Origin: RYN-230 sp963814645
Lineage (GTDB): Bacteria > Actinomycetota > Actinomycetes > Streptosporangiales > Streptosporangiaceae
Direction of reading: 5' to 3'
DNA length: 64,000 nt
Assembly: GCA_963814645.1 (NCBI GenBank)
Contig: CAWFDX010000015.1
Coordinates: 372,001 to 436,000 of the forward strand
Part shown: one piece after another, positions 9,476 to 18,818 of the stretch
How the letters are laid out: the number at the start of each line of letters is the position of its first letter
How positions within the stretch are numbered: the first letter of the stretch is position 1
Notes under the pieces: generated by a model
What the model was told of the DNA's origin: nothing
The model's database searches: none
Seen by the model: the letters and a program-made list of their open reading frames with translations, nothing else
Position numbers and translations under genes: made by a program

Positions 9476-10642
9476 ATGGATGAGCTGACCGAGGACGAGC
9501 GCGCGATCGTGCACCTGGTCCGGGAGTTCGTGGACCGTGACGTCAGGCCGGTGGCCCGCGACCTGGAGCACGGCAACACCTACCCGGACCAGCTCATCGG
9601 GCAGATGAAGCAGCTGGGCATCTTCGGCCTGGCCATCCCCGAGCCGTGGGGCGCGGCCCGGGTCGGCACGCCGTGTTATGCGCTGGTCACCGAGGAACTG
9701 GCCCGCGGCTGGATGAGCCTGGCCGGCGCGATGGGCGGCCACACCGTGGTGGCCAAGCTGCTCCTCGACTACGGCACTGACGAGCAGAAACAGCGCTACC
9801 TGCCGGGCATGGCCACCGGGCAGATCCGGGCCACGATGGCGCTCACCGAGCCGGGCGGCGGCTCCGACCTGCAGGCCATGCGCACCGTCGCCCGCCGAGT
9901 GAAGGGGGATGGGGAGGCTTACGTAGTAAGTGGGTCGAAGACCTGGATCACCAACGCGCGGCGCTCGCAGCTGATCGCGCTGCTGTGCAAGACCGACCCG
10001 GCCGCCCGCCCCGCGCACCACGGGATCAGCATCCTGCTGGCCGAGCACGGCCCGGGCTTCACCGTCTCCCGGGACCTGCCCAAGCTCGGTTACAAGGGCG
10101 TGGAGAGCTGCGAGCTGTCCTTCGACAACTTCCGGGTCCCACGCGCGGCCCTGCTCGGCGGGACCGAGGGCCAGGGCTTCGCGCAGATGATGCACGGCCT
10201 GGAGATCGGCCGGATCCAGGTGGCCGCGCGCGCGGTCGGGGTGGGCCGGGCCGCGCTGGAGGACGCGCTGCGCTACGCACAGCAGCGGGAGAGCTTCGGC
10301 CAGCCGATCTGGCAGCACCAGTCGGTCGGCAACTACCTGGCCGACATGGCCACCAAGCTGACCGCGGCCCGCCAGCTGGTGCTGCACGCGGCGCGCCGGT
10401 ACGAGGCCGGCCAGCGGGCGGACCTGGAGGCCGGCATGGCCAAGCTGTTCGCTTCTGAGACAGCCATGGAGATCGCGCTGAACGCCATCCGCATCCACGG
10501 TGGGTATGGCTACTCCACAGAGTTCGACGTGGAACGCTACTTCCGGGACGCGCCATTGATGATCGTCGGTGAGGGCACCAACGAGATCCAGCGCAACGTC
10601 ATCGCCCGCCAGCTCATCAAGCGCGGCTCGGTCGCCCCATGA
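9476..10642 (+). CDS. Acyl-CoA dehydrogenase
   Basis: 388-aa flavoenzyme that introduces an alpha-beta double bond into an acyl-CoA. Visible family blocks: MALTEPGGGSDLQAM and SGSKTWITNARR (flavin region), then IRIHGGYGYS and GEGTNEIQRNVIARQL at the C-terminus, where the Glu of EGT is at the position of the catalytic base in MCAD-type enzymes. It follows the PrpD-like gene by 18 bp and overlaps the CoA-transferase gene by 4 bp (ATGA), so the three proteins are likely made together in one catabolic pathway. Confidence 0.95.
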   Translation: MDELTEDERAIVHLVREFVDRDVRPVARDLEHGNTYPDQLIGQMKQLGIFGLAIPEPWGAARVGTPCYALVTEELARGWMSLAGAMGGHTVVAKLLLDYGTDEQKQRYLPGMATGQIRATMALTEPGGGSDLQAMRTVARRVKGDGEAYVVSGSKTWITNARRSQLIALLCKTDPAARPAHHGISILLAEHGPGFTVSRDLPKLGYKGVESCELSFDNFRVPRAALLGGTEGQGFAQMMHGLEIGRIQVAARAVGVGRAALEDALRYAQQRESFGQPIWQHQSVGNYLADMATKLTAARQLVLHAARRYEAGQRADLEAGMAKLFASETAMEIALNAIRIHGGYGYSTEFDVERYFRDAPLMIVGEGTNEIQRNVIARQLIKRGSVAP

Positions 10643-11850
10643 GCAGTGCTGGCCCGGGGGGACGACCCCCCGGAACCCCCCGTGAAACCAGTGGGCCGCT
10701 GACCGGCCTGACCGTCGTCGCGCTGGAGCAGGCGGTGGCCGCGCCGTTCGCCACCCGCCAGCTGGCCGACCTCGGCGCCCGGGTGATCAAGGTGGAGCGG
10801 CCCGGCACCGGCGACTTCGCCCGGCACTACGACCAAGCCACCCGCGGCCAGTCCAGCTACTTCATCTGGCTGAACCGGGGCAAGGAGTCCATCGAGCTGG
10901 ACCTCAAATCGGCCGACGGCCAGGCCGTGCTGGCCGCCCTCATCGGCCGCGCCGACGTGCTGGTGCAGAACCTGGCCCCCGGCGCGGCCGAGCGCCTCGG
11001 GCTCACCGCCGCCGCCCTGGCGGAGCGGCTCCCCCGGCTGATCTACTGCTCGATCAGCGGCTACGGCCCGGACGGCCCGTACCGCCAGAAAAAGGCCTAC
11101 GACCTGCTGGTGCAGTGCGAAGCCGGGCTGCTCTCGGTGACCGGCACGCCGGACGAGCCGGCCAAAGCGGGCATCTCGGTGGCCGACATCGCGGCCGGCA
11201 TGTACGCCTACACCGGCGTGCTGACCGCGCTGTACCAGCGGGAGCGGACCGGCCGCGGCGGCAGCTTCCAGGTCGCCATGCTGGACGCGCTCGGCGAGTG
11301 GATGAGCCAGCCGTACTACTACAGCGTCTACGGTGACCGGCCCGCCGAGCGGACCGGCGCCCGGCACGCCATCATCGAACCGTACGGTCCGTACGCCGCT
11401 GCAGGTGGCAGCCCGGTATTCCTTGGCGTACAGAACGCTCGCGAGTGGTCGCTCCTGTGCGACAAGGTGCTCGGCCGCCCGGAGCTGATCGAAGACGAGC
11501 GGTTCGCCACCAACTCGGACCGGGTCGCGCACCGGGCCGAGCTCACCGGGATCATCTCGGCCGTGCTGGCCGATCTGCCCGCGGACGAGGTTGAGGCCCG
11601 GCTGGAGGCGGCCGGCATTGCCAATGCCCGGATGCGCACCCCGGCCGAGTTCGCCGCCCACCCGCAGCTCGCCGCGCGGGACCGCTGGCGTGACGCGGAC
11701 ACGCCGGGCGGCCCGGTCCGCGCCCTGCTGCCCCCGGTGACCACACCAGGCCGGGAGGCGGCCATGGGCGCGGTGCCCGCGCTCGGCCAGCACACCGCGG
11801 CCATCCGTGCCGAGCTCGGCTTCCCAGCTCAGGAGGGAGCACAACCGTGA
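10639..11850 (+). CDS. CaiB/BaiF family III CoA-transferase
   Basis: 403-aa enzyme predicted to move CoA between carboxylic acids through an aspartyl-CoA intermediate. N-terminal signature LADLGARVIKVERPGTGDFAR and the segment ISVADIAAGMYAYTGVLTAL are present; the Asp in VADIAAG is at the usual nucleophile position. Length is normal. Starts in a 4-bp overlap with the acyl-CoA dehydrogenase and ends in a 4-bp overlap (GTGA) with the aldehyde dehydrogenase. Probable role: activation of the organic acid substrate of this operon. Confidence 0.94.
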   Translation: MSSAGPGGRPPGTPRETSGPLTGLTVVALEQAVAAPFATRQLADLGARVIKVERPGTGDFARHYDQATRGQSSYFIWLNRGKESIELDLKSADGQAVLAALIGRADVLVQNLAPGAAERLGLTAAALAERLPRLIYCSISGYGPDGPYRQKKAYDLLVQCEAGLLSVTGTPDEPAKAGISVADIAAGMYAYTGVLTALYQRERTGRGGSFQVAMLDALGEWMSQPYYYSVYGDRPAERTGARHAIIEPYGPYAAAGGSPVFLGVQNAREWSLLCDKVLGRPELIEDERFATNSDRVAHRAELTGIISAVLADLPADEVEARLEAAGIANARMRTPAEFAAHPQLAARDRWRDADTPGGPVRALLPPVTTPGREAAMGAVPALGQHTAAIRAELGFPAQEGAQP

Positions 11851-13349
11851 CAATGACCGCCGATTCCCGCCCCACGAAGGACCTGCCGCACTTCTCGCTG
11901 GTCATCGACGGCCAGCCGGCCGAAGCGGTGTCCGGGCGCAGCTACCAGAGCATCGACCCGTTCCGCGGCACACCGTGGGCCACCGCCGCCGACGGTGACG
12001 GGGCCGATGTGGACCTGGCCGTGGCCGCCGCGCGGCGTGCGCTCGATGGGCCCTGGGGCCAGCTCACCGGGTTCGGCCGGGCCCGGCTGATGCGCCGCCT
12101 GGCCGAACTGATCACCCGGGACGCTGACCAGCTGGCCGCGATCGAGACCCAGGACACCGGCAAGCTGCTCCGCGAGATGCGCGGCCAGCTGGGCAGCATC
12201 CCGGACTGGTTCTTTTACTTCGCCGGGCTGGCCGACAAGCTGGAAGGCTCGACCATCCCGGTGGACAAGCCGAACTTCCTCGTCTACACCCGGCGCGAGC
12301 CGGCCGGCGTGGTGGCCGCGATCGTGCCGTGGAACTCGCCGCTGCTGCTGCTCTGCTGGAAGCTGGCGCCCGCGCTGGCCGCGGGCTGCACGGTGGTGGC
12401 CAAGCCGAGTGATTACTCGCCGGGCTCGGCAGTGGCGCTGGCCGGGCTGATGGCCGAGGCCGGCTTCCCGCCGGGGGTGTTCAACGTGGTCACCGGCTTC
12501 GGCCCGGCGGTGGGCAAGGCGCTGGCCGCACACCCGGGCGTGGACAAGATCGCGTTCACCGGGTCCACCGCGGTCGGCGCCGAGGTGGCCAAGGCGGCCG
12601 CCGCCAACATCACCGGTGTACTGCTCGAACTCGGCGGCAAGTCGGCGCATGTCGTGTTCGGCGACGCCGACCTGGACGCGGCGTGCAACGGGGTGGTGGC
12701 CGGGGTGTTCGCGGCCACCGGGCAGACCTGCATGGCCGGGTCCCGGCTGCTGGTGCAGCGCAGCGTGCACGACGCCCTGGTGGAGAAGATCGTGGCCCGG
12801 GCGCGGGCCATCAGGCTCGGTGACCCGTCGGACGCGGCGACCGAGATGGGGCCGCTGGCCACCGAGCCGCAGTACCGCAAGGTGCTGTCGTTCTTCGACT
12901 CGGCGGCCAGCGAGGGCGCGACGGTGGCCGCGGGCGGCCGGCCAGAGGAGCGGCTCGGCGGCTACTTCGTGCAGCCCACCGTGCTCACTGAGGTGACCCC
13001 GCGGATGACCGTGGCCTGCGAGGAGGTGTTCGGCCCGGTGCTCGCGGTGCTGCCGTTCGACACCGAGGAGGAGGCGGTCCGGCTGGCCAACGACACCTGG
13101 TACGGGCTGGCCGGTGCGGTGTGGACCAAGGACATCCACCGCGGCCACCGGGTGGCGCACGCGCTGCGCACCGGCACCGTGTGGATCAATGCCTACCGGG
13201 TGGTCGGGCCGGATGTCCCGTTCGGCGGCTTCGGGATGAGCGGGCTGGGCCGGGAGAACGGCATCGCCGCGGTGCACGAGTACACGCAGACCAAGGCGGT
13301 CTGGGTCGAGCTGACCGGCGGCACCCGGGACCCGTTCACGCTCGGCTAA
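11847..13349 (+). CDS. Aldehyde dehydrogenase (NAD(P)+)
   Basis: 500-aa (from GTG 11847; ATG at 11853 is also possible, both after AGGAGGG) member of the aldehyde dehydrogenase superfamily. It shows PWNSPLLLLCWKLAPALAAG, the cofactor turn FTGSTAVGAEV, general base Glu in LLELGGKSAHVV and catalytic Cys in ATGQTCMAGSR, with the usual EEVFGPVLAV downstream. It oxidises an aldehyde to an acid, which the adjacent CoA-transferase could activate. Last gene of the 8.27-13.35 kb operon; a short GC hairpin (GCCGGC-GCG-GCCGGC) follows at about 13356. Confidence 0.95.
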   Translation: MTMTADSRPTKDLPHFSLVIDGQPAEAVSGRSYQSIDPFRGTPWATAADGDGADVDLAVAAARRALDGPWGQLTGFGRARLMRRLAELITRDADQLAAIETQDTGKLLREMRGQLGSIPDWFFYFAGLADKLEGSTIPVDKPNFLVYTRREPAGVVAAIVPWNSPLLLLCWKLAPALAAGCTVVAKPSDYSPGSAVALAGLMAEAGFPPGVFNVVTGFGPAVGKALAAHPGVDKIAFTGSTAVGAEVAKAAAANITGVLLELGGKSAHVVFGDADLDAACNGVVAGVFAATGQTCMAGSRLLVQRSVHDALVEKIVARARAIRLGDPSDAATEMGPLATEPQYRKVLSFFDSAASEGATVAAGGRPEERLGGYFVQPTVLTEVTPRMTVACEEVFGPVLAVLPFDTEEEAVRLANDTWYGLAGAVWTKDIHRGHRVAHALRTGTVWINAYRVVGPDVPFGGFGMSGLGRENGIAAVHEYTQTKAVWVELTGGTRDPFTLG

Positions 13350-13403
13350 CTGGGGGCCGGCGCGGCCGGCTGGCTGGTTGGCGGGCTGCTTGGCGGGCAG
13401 AGC

Positions 13404-13980
13404 TCAGTGGCTGACCTGGCCGCAGGTCAGCGTGGGCGGCGCGGAGCCGGTGCCCAGGCTGGACCGGCACTGCTCGGTGCCGCCGCGGGCCAGCACGGTG
13501 ACCGCCTCGGTGGCGGGCAGGCCGGTCACGGTCAGCGTCCGGGTCGCCGTCCCGTCGGTGGCCGGGGTGACCGTCGCGCTGGCCAGCACCTGGCCGGTGG
13601 TAACCGCGGGTCTCCAGCCGCCGCTTGTACCACGCCCGGACCTGGGCCAGGTTCTCCGGGTTGACGTGCTTGCTGATGGTCAGGATCTGCGCGGCCAGCG
13701 CGCACGCCACCGCGGCGGCCGCGCACACCACGGCGCCGACGGTGATCCACCGGGCCGGGCCGCTGACCGTCGGCTTGGTCGCGCCGAACACGCCGAACCC
13801 GCCGAGCAGCGTGCCGATGATGGTCACCGTGCGGACCACCCGGTCGGTCGCGGTGTCCATCCGCTGCAGCGACTGCGCCGGGGTCAGCTCCCTGGCCAGG
13901 GTGGCCCAGGTCCGGTCCGCGTCGCTGACCGGCCGGACTGGCTCGGTGCCCTGGGCCTGGCTGGTCGTCTCGGTCGTCAC
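13404..13980 (-). pseudogene. Membrane protein, unknown, frameshifted near 13603
   Basis: Unrecognised protein starting at GTG 13980 in a GTGA overlap with the small upstream gene. Residues ~35-90 contain two transmembrane segments (TVTIIGTLLGGFGVFGA and WITVGAVVCAAAAVACALAA), then VRAWYKRRLETR. At that point the frame is lost; the following coding-like text (TTGQVLASATVTPATDGTAT ... LTCGQVSH, stop at 13404) lies in another frame. One extra base near 13603 explains it, giving about 191 aa. It could be a sequencing indel. The C-terminus looks like a small beta domain outside the membrane. Confidence 0.6.
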
Positions 13981-14231
13981 GACTGGTAGGTCCCGGTGCA
14001 GGTGAGCTGGTGCGGCCGTGGGTGGTCGGCCGGCCCGGGGCAGGTCACGATGACCTCGAACGGCTGCGGTGGGGCCGGGGCATGCCGCCGGGCTGGCCAC
14101 CGGAAGGCTGGCCGGGCGAACCGGGCCACGGCCAGGCCGTCGCCGCTGAGCGCCTCGGTAACCAGCCCGGTAAGGTCGCTGTGGTCATCGGGACAGCTGT
14201 AACTGGGCGGATTTAAGACCACCGCCCGCAC
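13977..14231 (-). CDS. Small hypothetical protein
   Basis: 84-aa product from GTG 14231 (GGAG a few bases upstream), diverging from the SIS gene with about 20 bp between starts. The sequence contains two Cys (NPPSYSCPDDHSDL and CPGPADHPRPHQLTC) and no membrane segment. It stops in a 4-bp overlap with the downstream membrane-protein gene, which is the main support for its being real. No family recognised; longer in-frame starts upstream would run into the SIS gene on the other strand. Confidence 0.5.
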   Translation of the reverse strand: MRAVVLNPPSYSCPDDHSDLTGLVTEALSGDGLAVARFARPAFRWPARRHAPAPPQPFEVIVTCPGPADHPRPHQLTCTGTYQS

Positions 14232-14252
14232 CTTACTCCGCCGGGGGAGACC

Positions 14253-15227
14253 ATGCCGCACAACGCACTGCACCGCATGATCGGCCAGCAGGCCGACGTG
14301 CTGGACCGGATCGCCGGGCTCGACCTGGCCGGCCCGGCGGCCACGCTGACCGCGGCCCGCCGGATCGTGCTGACCGGGACCGGCACCAGCCAGCATGCCG
14401 CCGAACTGGGCACGCTGCTGTTCCAGCAGGCGGGCCTGGACGCGCGGTGGTACCCCGCCGCGACCTGGGCCCGGTGGAGCCCGGGCCCGCAGCCAGGGGA
14501 CGCGCTGATCGTGATCACGCACACCGGGGAGACGGCCTATGCGATCTCGGCCCGGGCCGCCGCGGTGGCCGCCGGGATCCCGGTGCTGTCCATTACCGGG
14601 ACCGGCGTGGACTGGCCGGAGGCCATCCACACCGTGCCCAAGGAGGAAGCCGAGACTTACACGGTCAGCTACACCGCAGCGGTGGCCGTGCTGGCCCGGC
14701 TGGCCGGCTACGCAGGCGCCGCGGATGGCTCAGCCGAGGCGCTGCGCCGGGCCGCCGGCCAGGTCCGCGACGTGCTGGCCGATCCCGGGATCGACGGCGT
14801 CCCGGTGCCCGCGCGCAGCCTGGCCATCGTCGGCTGCGGGCCGTGGGGGATCACCGCCCGGGAGGGCGCGCTCAAGCTCCGCGAGGGGGCCCGGATGCTG
14901 GCCGAGGGCTTCGACACCGAAATGTTCCTGCATGGCAACGCCGTGCCGTTCACCGCGGCCGACGGGGTGCTGCTGCTGGAACCCGGGGCCGACCTGGACG
15001 GGCTGACCGCCGCGGTCGGCGCCGCGGCCGCCGCCGAGGGCATCCCGGTTGCCGCGCTGGCGGCCGCGCAGGGCGGGCTGTCCCCGGTGCTGGCACAGTT
15101 CCCGATGACGGTGCGGGTCCAGTTGCTGGCCGAGCGTTTCGCCGCGCTGCGCGGCTCGGACCCGGACACGGTGATCACCGGTCACTGGACCGAAGCCGAG
15201 ATGTGGCGGCTCGGTTCAAACAGCTAA
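14253..15227 (+). CDS. SIS domain protein (sugar isomerase/GlmS C-terminal type)
   Basis: 324-aa protein, ATG 14253 behind GGGGGAG. It carries two sugar-isomerase (SIS) halves: the first has TGTGTSQHAAELGTLLF and ITHTGETAYAI, the second CGPWGITAREGALKLREGARMLAEGF, which is the phosphosugar-binding block of the GlmS isomerase/AgaS group. There is no glutaminase domain, so it is a stand-alone isomerase/deaminase-like protein; the exact sugar is unknown. Cytoplasmic. No clear operon partner. Confidence 0.88.
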   Translation: MPHNALHRMIGQQADVLDRIAGLDLAGPAATLTAARRIVLTGTGTSQHAAELGTLLFQQAGLDARWYPAATWARWSPGPQPGDALIVITHTGETAYAISARAAAVAAGIPVLSITGTGVDWPEAIHTVPKEEAETYTVSYTAAVAVLARLAGYAGAADGSAEALRRAAGQVRDVLADPGIDGVPVPARSLAIVGCGPWGITAREGALKLREGARMLAEGFDTEMFLHGNAVPFTAADGVLLLEPGADLDGLTAAVGAAAAAEGIPVAALAAAQGGLSPVLAQFPMTVRVQLLAERFAALRGSDPDTVITGHWTEAEMWRLGSNS

Positions 15228-15326
15228 ATATCGCCTCGGTCAAGCTGTCTCCAACCGGGACGGAAGTGCCCTAATATTCGGCAAGCTAGCAGCGCTTGTG
15301 ATGCGGGCGATCGAAGGCGGGGACCG

Positions 15327-16850
15327 GTGTGGAGTTGCGTTAACGGGCATGCCAATTCCCCGGGTTCTGAGTACTGCGCGACGTGCGGTGCCCGGGCGGA
15401 GACAGCCATGTCCGCTGACCGGCTATACGGCGGCTCGCCGGGGACCGAATACGCTGCGGACTACGCCAGCGGGTCGTTCGCCGAATACATCGACGAGCTG
15501 GCCGGCGATACCGGCATTCCGGATTTCCAGCCCGGGTCATTCCCGGCCGGGCCGCCGCCCGGCGAACCCTCGCGGACCCCCGGGAACGGTTTCCCGGCCA
15601 TGCTCAGCGCGCCGCCCCCCGCGCCAGTAGAGGCCCCGCCGTCCAGCCGGCGCTACTCCGGCTTCCCGGGCTGGCCGGATGACACCGGCCAGCCTGATGA
15701 CATCGTCGAGGACGACCAGCCGGCTGGCCGCGGCTGGTACGACGATGGGCCGGCCACCAAGCCCGGCCCGGTGCTGACCGGCGGCGCGCTGGAGGAGCTG
15801 CGTTACCGGCGGCCGAGCCGGACCAGGATGCTGGCCGGGGTGGCCGCCGTGGTCATCCTGGGTATCGCCGGCGTGACCGGCACGCTCGCCGTCATCCACT
15901 CGCACAGCGGGTCGCCACAGGGTCGGGCGGGCCAGGCCAGTTCGGCTTCGCCGTCGCCTGCCGAGACCGGCTCGGCCACGCAGAACGTGGCTCAGTGGAC
16001 CACCCCGGTCGCGATCGACCCGCAGACCCTGGCCAGCAGCACCACCATCACCGGCCTGTCCTGCACGCTGCGCGGTGGGTGCTACGCGGCGGACAGCCGG
16101 GGCACGGTGCTCGCCCTGCACTCGTCCGGGGACTGGCCGGTCGCGGCCACCGACCCGAACGGTGGCCTGGTCGCCCTGTCCTGCTCGACCGCCGGGTCCT
16201 GCCTGACCATCGACTCCCAGGGGCTGTTCATGGTGCTCCGGCACGGCACCTGGAGCAGCCCGGCCTCGATCGGCACCGGGTCCGGCACGGTGACCAGTGC
16301 GTCCTGTGCCAGCCCCGATTTCTGCCTGGCCGTGGACACCATCGGCCAGGCCTTCACCTACGCCGGCCCGTCGGCCGGCTGGTCACAGCGGACCGTCGCG
16401 CCCAGCGGCCAGGCGCTGAACGCGGTGTCCTGCGCCAGCCGCACCGCCTGCGTGGCGGTCGGCGCGGACGGCGCCGTGTACAGCTACGACGGCGCCTCGT
16501 GGGCCGGGCCGGCCACCGTGGACAGCGGTCATGATCTGGTCTCCGTGTCCTGCCCCAGCGCTGGGTTCTGCATGGTGGTGGACTCGGCCGGGGACGCGGT
16601 CCAGTTCTCCGCCGGGCACTGGTCGGCGCAGCCGCTCGGCTTCAGCGCGGCCGCCGTGTCCTGCCCGGCCGTCGGCACCTGCCTGGCGGTTGGCGGCGGT
16701 GGGGTGGCTACCTACGGCGGCGACCACTGGACCGCCCCCGTCGCGGTGGACACCGCCGGGGTGAACCGGATCGACTGCGTCGCGGTCAACTCCTGCGTCG
16801 CCACCGACCAGAACGCGAACGCCCTGTTCTACTCCGCGTCAGCTAAGTGA
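15327..16850 (+). CDS. Zinc-ribbon membrane protein with seven-repeat disulfide propeller
   Basis: 507-aa protein from GTG 15327. The N-terminus is a zinc-ribbon-like motif (C4, H8, C17-x-x-C20), then a Pro/Gly-rich linker, one transmembrane helix (~168-190), and an extracytoplasmic C-terminal half. That half has seven repeats of the form x-SC-x(5-6)-C-x-x-D/G (LSCTLRGGCYAAD, LSCSTAGSCLTID, ASCASPDFCLAVD, VSCASRTACVAVG, VSCPSAGFCMVVD, VSCPAVGTCLAVG, IDCVAVNSCVATD), each followed by W/Y-G turns, consistent with a seven-bladed propeller with one Cys pair per blade. Function unknown; likely an envelope sensor or binding protein. Its 3' end overlaps the expansin gene by 12 bp. Confidence 0.85.
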   Translation: MWSCVNGHANSPGSEYCATCGARAETAMSADRLYGGSPGTEYAADYASGSFAEYIDELAGDTGIPDFQPGSFPAGPPPGEPSRTPGNGFPAMLSAPPPAPVEAPPSSRRYSGFPGWPDDTGQPDDIVEDDQPAGRGWYDDGPATKPGPVLTGGALEELRYRRPSRTRMLAGVAAVVILGIAGVTGTLAVIHSHSGSPQGRAGQASSASPSPAETGSATQNVAQWTTPVAIDPQTLASSTTITGLSCTLRGGCYAADSRGTVLALHSSGDWPVAATDPNGGLVALSCSTAGSCLTIDSQGLFMVLRHGTWSSPASIGTGSGTVTSASCASPDFCLAVDTIGQAFTYAGPSAGWSQRTVAPSGQALNAVSCASRTACVAVGADGAVYSYDGASWAGPATVDSGHDLVSVSCPSAGFCMVVDSAGDAVQFSAGHWSAQPLGFSAAAVSCPAVGTCLAVGGGGVATYGGDHWTAPVAVDTAGVNRIDCVAVNSCVATDQNANALFYSASAK

Positions 16851-17970
16851 GCAGGTCAGCCCGGACAGCGCCGGGTTGCTGCCGGTGACCACCATGCCCC
16901 AGGTGGTCGATCCGCCCGCCGGGATGGCGCCGTTGTAGCTCTCGCTGCTCGCGGTGACCTGCTGGCCGGACTGGCTGACCGTGGCGTTCCACGAGCTGGT
17001 CACCGACTCGGTGGTGTCGGCGAACGAGAAGCCCGCCGTCCAGCTGCTGCTTGAGCCCGTGGTTGAGATACCCGTGCCCTGGTTGCTGACGGTGAGCTGG
17101 AGCTGATAGCCGCCGGGCCACGAGCTGGTCACCGACGAGGTCAGCGTGCACCCGCTGGCTGGCTGCGACGTGCTGGCCGGCGTCGGGGTGGGGGTTGGGC
17201 TGGGTGACGGGCTGCCCGTGCTGGTCGGGCTGGGGCTCGGCGAACCGGTGGACGTGCCGCCCCCTCCCGACGAGGTGTAGCTGATCGGCGTGTAGGCGGC
17301 TGGGCAGCCGTCGGTGCAGCCCGCGGGCAGCGAGAAGCTGTACACCTCGCCGTTGTTGACCAGGTCGCCGGAACTGTCGATGACCCGGATCTGGTACTGG
17401 CTGCCCGGTGTCCCGGCCCCGGTGGTCGGCGCGATGATGTAGTCGTCGCCCATGTCCGAGTCCATCTGCGCGTCGGACCAGGTGCCGTTGGCGTAGTACT
17501 GCACGCCGTGGATCCCGTTCGGCAGATGCGAGATGGCGATGGCCGGCCAGTACGGCTGGGCGCCCTGGATCGCGCCGATGTCGATGTCCCCGGTGTAGTT
17601 GGGCGCCGAGATGAACTGCCAGCTCACCTGGCGGTTGTTCCAGTGATCCGGGTACATGTTGCCGACCGGCTGGCCGCCGAGCACGAACTGGTTCAGCGAG
17701 GCCTGTGTACACGCCGGGGGAGTTCTGCACGTTGAGCGCGAGGAAGTTCTGGCTGTCCAGGTCGGCCTGCGGCAGCCCGCACCCGCCGTACGGCGAGCCA
17801 AGACCGGTGAACCAGGTCGCGTTGCCGGTCACCGGCGACGGCGTGCCGGACACATCGATCGCGCTGGCGGGTAACTGGGCGGCCAGCAGCAGGACGGCGC
17901 AGCCCAGGAACGTGACTGCGAGGACCGGGGCGCGCCAGATCCGGCGCCGCCGAGCTGATGCCGAGAACAT
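16839..17970 (-). pseudogene. Secreted expansin-like protein with C-terminal CBM2, frameshifted near 17705
   Basis: Signal peptide (basic start, VLAVTFLGCAVLLLAAQLPASA), then an expansin-like double-psi barrel (GNATWFTGLGSPYGGCGLPQ), a second domain (HWNNRQVSWQFISAPNYTGD ... GVQYYANGTWSDAQ) like the expansin binding domain, a Ser/Pro/Thr linker of SPSPTSTG repeats and a C-terminal CBM2 cellulose-binding domain (CTLTSSVTSSWPGGYQLQL ... LTCSLS). Expected to loosen cellulose without hydrolysis. The reading frame shifts near 17700-17712: the N-terminal 88 codons and the rest lie in different frames. A one-base indel would restore about 376 aa. Confidence 0.78.
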
Positions 17971-18133
17971 AGCCGCCTCCGGGTGAGGTCGCTGCTGCCA
18001 CCGATGGCCCGGTCACCGTCCCCCGGCGGCCGCCTGCCCGGCAAGACACGGGCCGCCCGCTCCGGCCGCGGCGCAGGTCAGCGGCACACCGTGCGGGCCG
18101 GGTGCGTGAAAGGTTCGTGCCTGCGGGCCAGGC

Positions 18134-18762
18134 TCACTCCGGGTACGGCGGCGGGTCCCGTCGTGCGGTGCGGGTCATCGAGACCATGATCTGGCCGTAG
18201 CCGGTGTCCTCGTCGTCCTCCTCGTCCAGCAGGTCGGCCGCCGACTCCAGTTCGGGCTCGCCGTCCTCGGGCTGGGGCAGCCCGCCGGCCGCGTGGGCCG
18301 GCGGCGCTGGGCGTGGGGCCGGCCGCGGCGCTTGCTGCGCGCCGATCATCAGGTGCCGCTGGATCCACTGGAAGTAACTGATCCACGCCGAGCCGAGGGT
18401 GGTCGACCAGTCGTCGTCGGTCAGCTCGCGCACCGCGCGGAGCAGGGCATGGGCCAGGCCCAGGTACTGCGAGTCAGGGAAGCCGGCTACCTGGTTGACT
18501 GCGCCGAGCCGGCGCAGCGCGCCGGCCACCACATGGGCCGGCTCATCGGTCAGCGCCGCCCACAGCAGGGCCTGCACCGTCCGCTGGCAGAACGCCCAGT
18601 CATCCTCGGCCAGGTCCGGGATCAGGCTGCCGATCTCGTATTGCAGCTGCTCGGTGAACACGTCCTCCAGCTGGGTCAGCCGGCGGCCGACGGGCGGATC
18701 ACGCGCAGCACCGCCGGGTCGGGCGGGGCGATCGACGTGCCCTGGGTCGGATCGCTCATCAT
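18134..18762 (-). pseudogene. Globin-like protein with acidic tail, frameshifted near 18685
   Basis: The ATG at 18762 follows GGAAGGGG and reads MMSDPTQGTSIAPPDPAVLR before a stop; the downstream frame (TQLEDVFTEQLQYEIGSLIP ...) is intact, so a one-base indel near 18680-18690 probably joins them (~209 aa). The body resembles a bacterial globin: a helix with a candidate proximal His (YLGLAHALLRAVREL) followed by DDDWSTTLGSAWISYFQWIQ like globin G/H helices. The C-terminus is Pro/Glu/Asp-rich. Heme binding is not proven; another all-helical family is possible. Confidence 0.5.
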
Positions 18763-18818
18763 GGCCAATTCCCCTTCCGGCTACCGCTGCGCCCCTGGCC
18801 GACCTTGCCACCCCAGCC

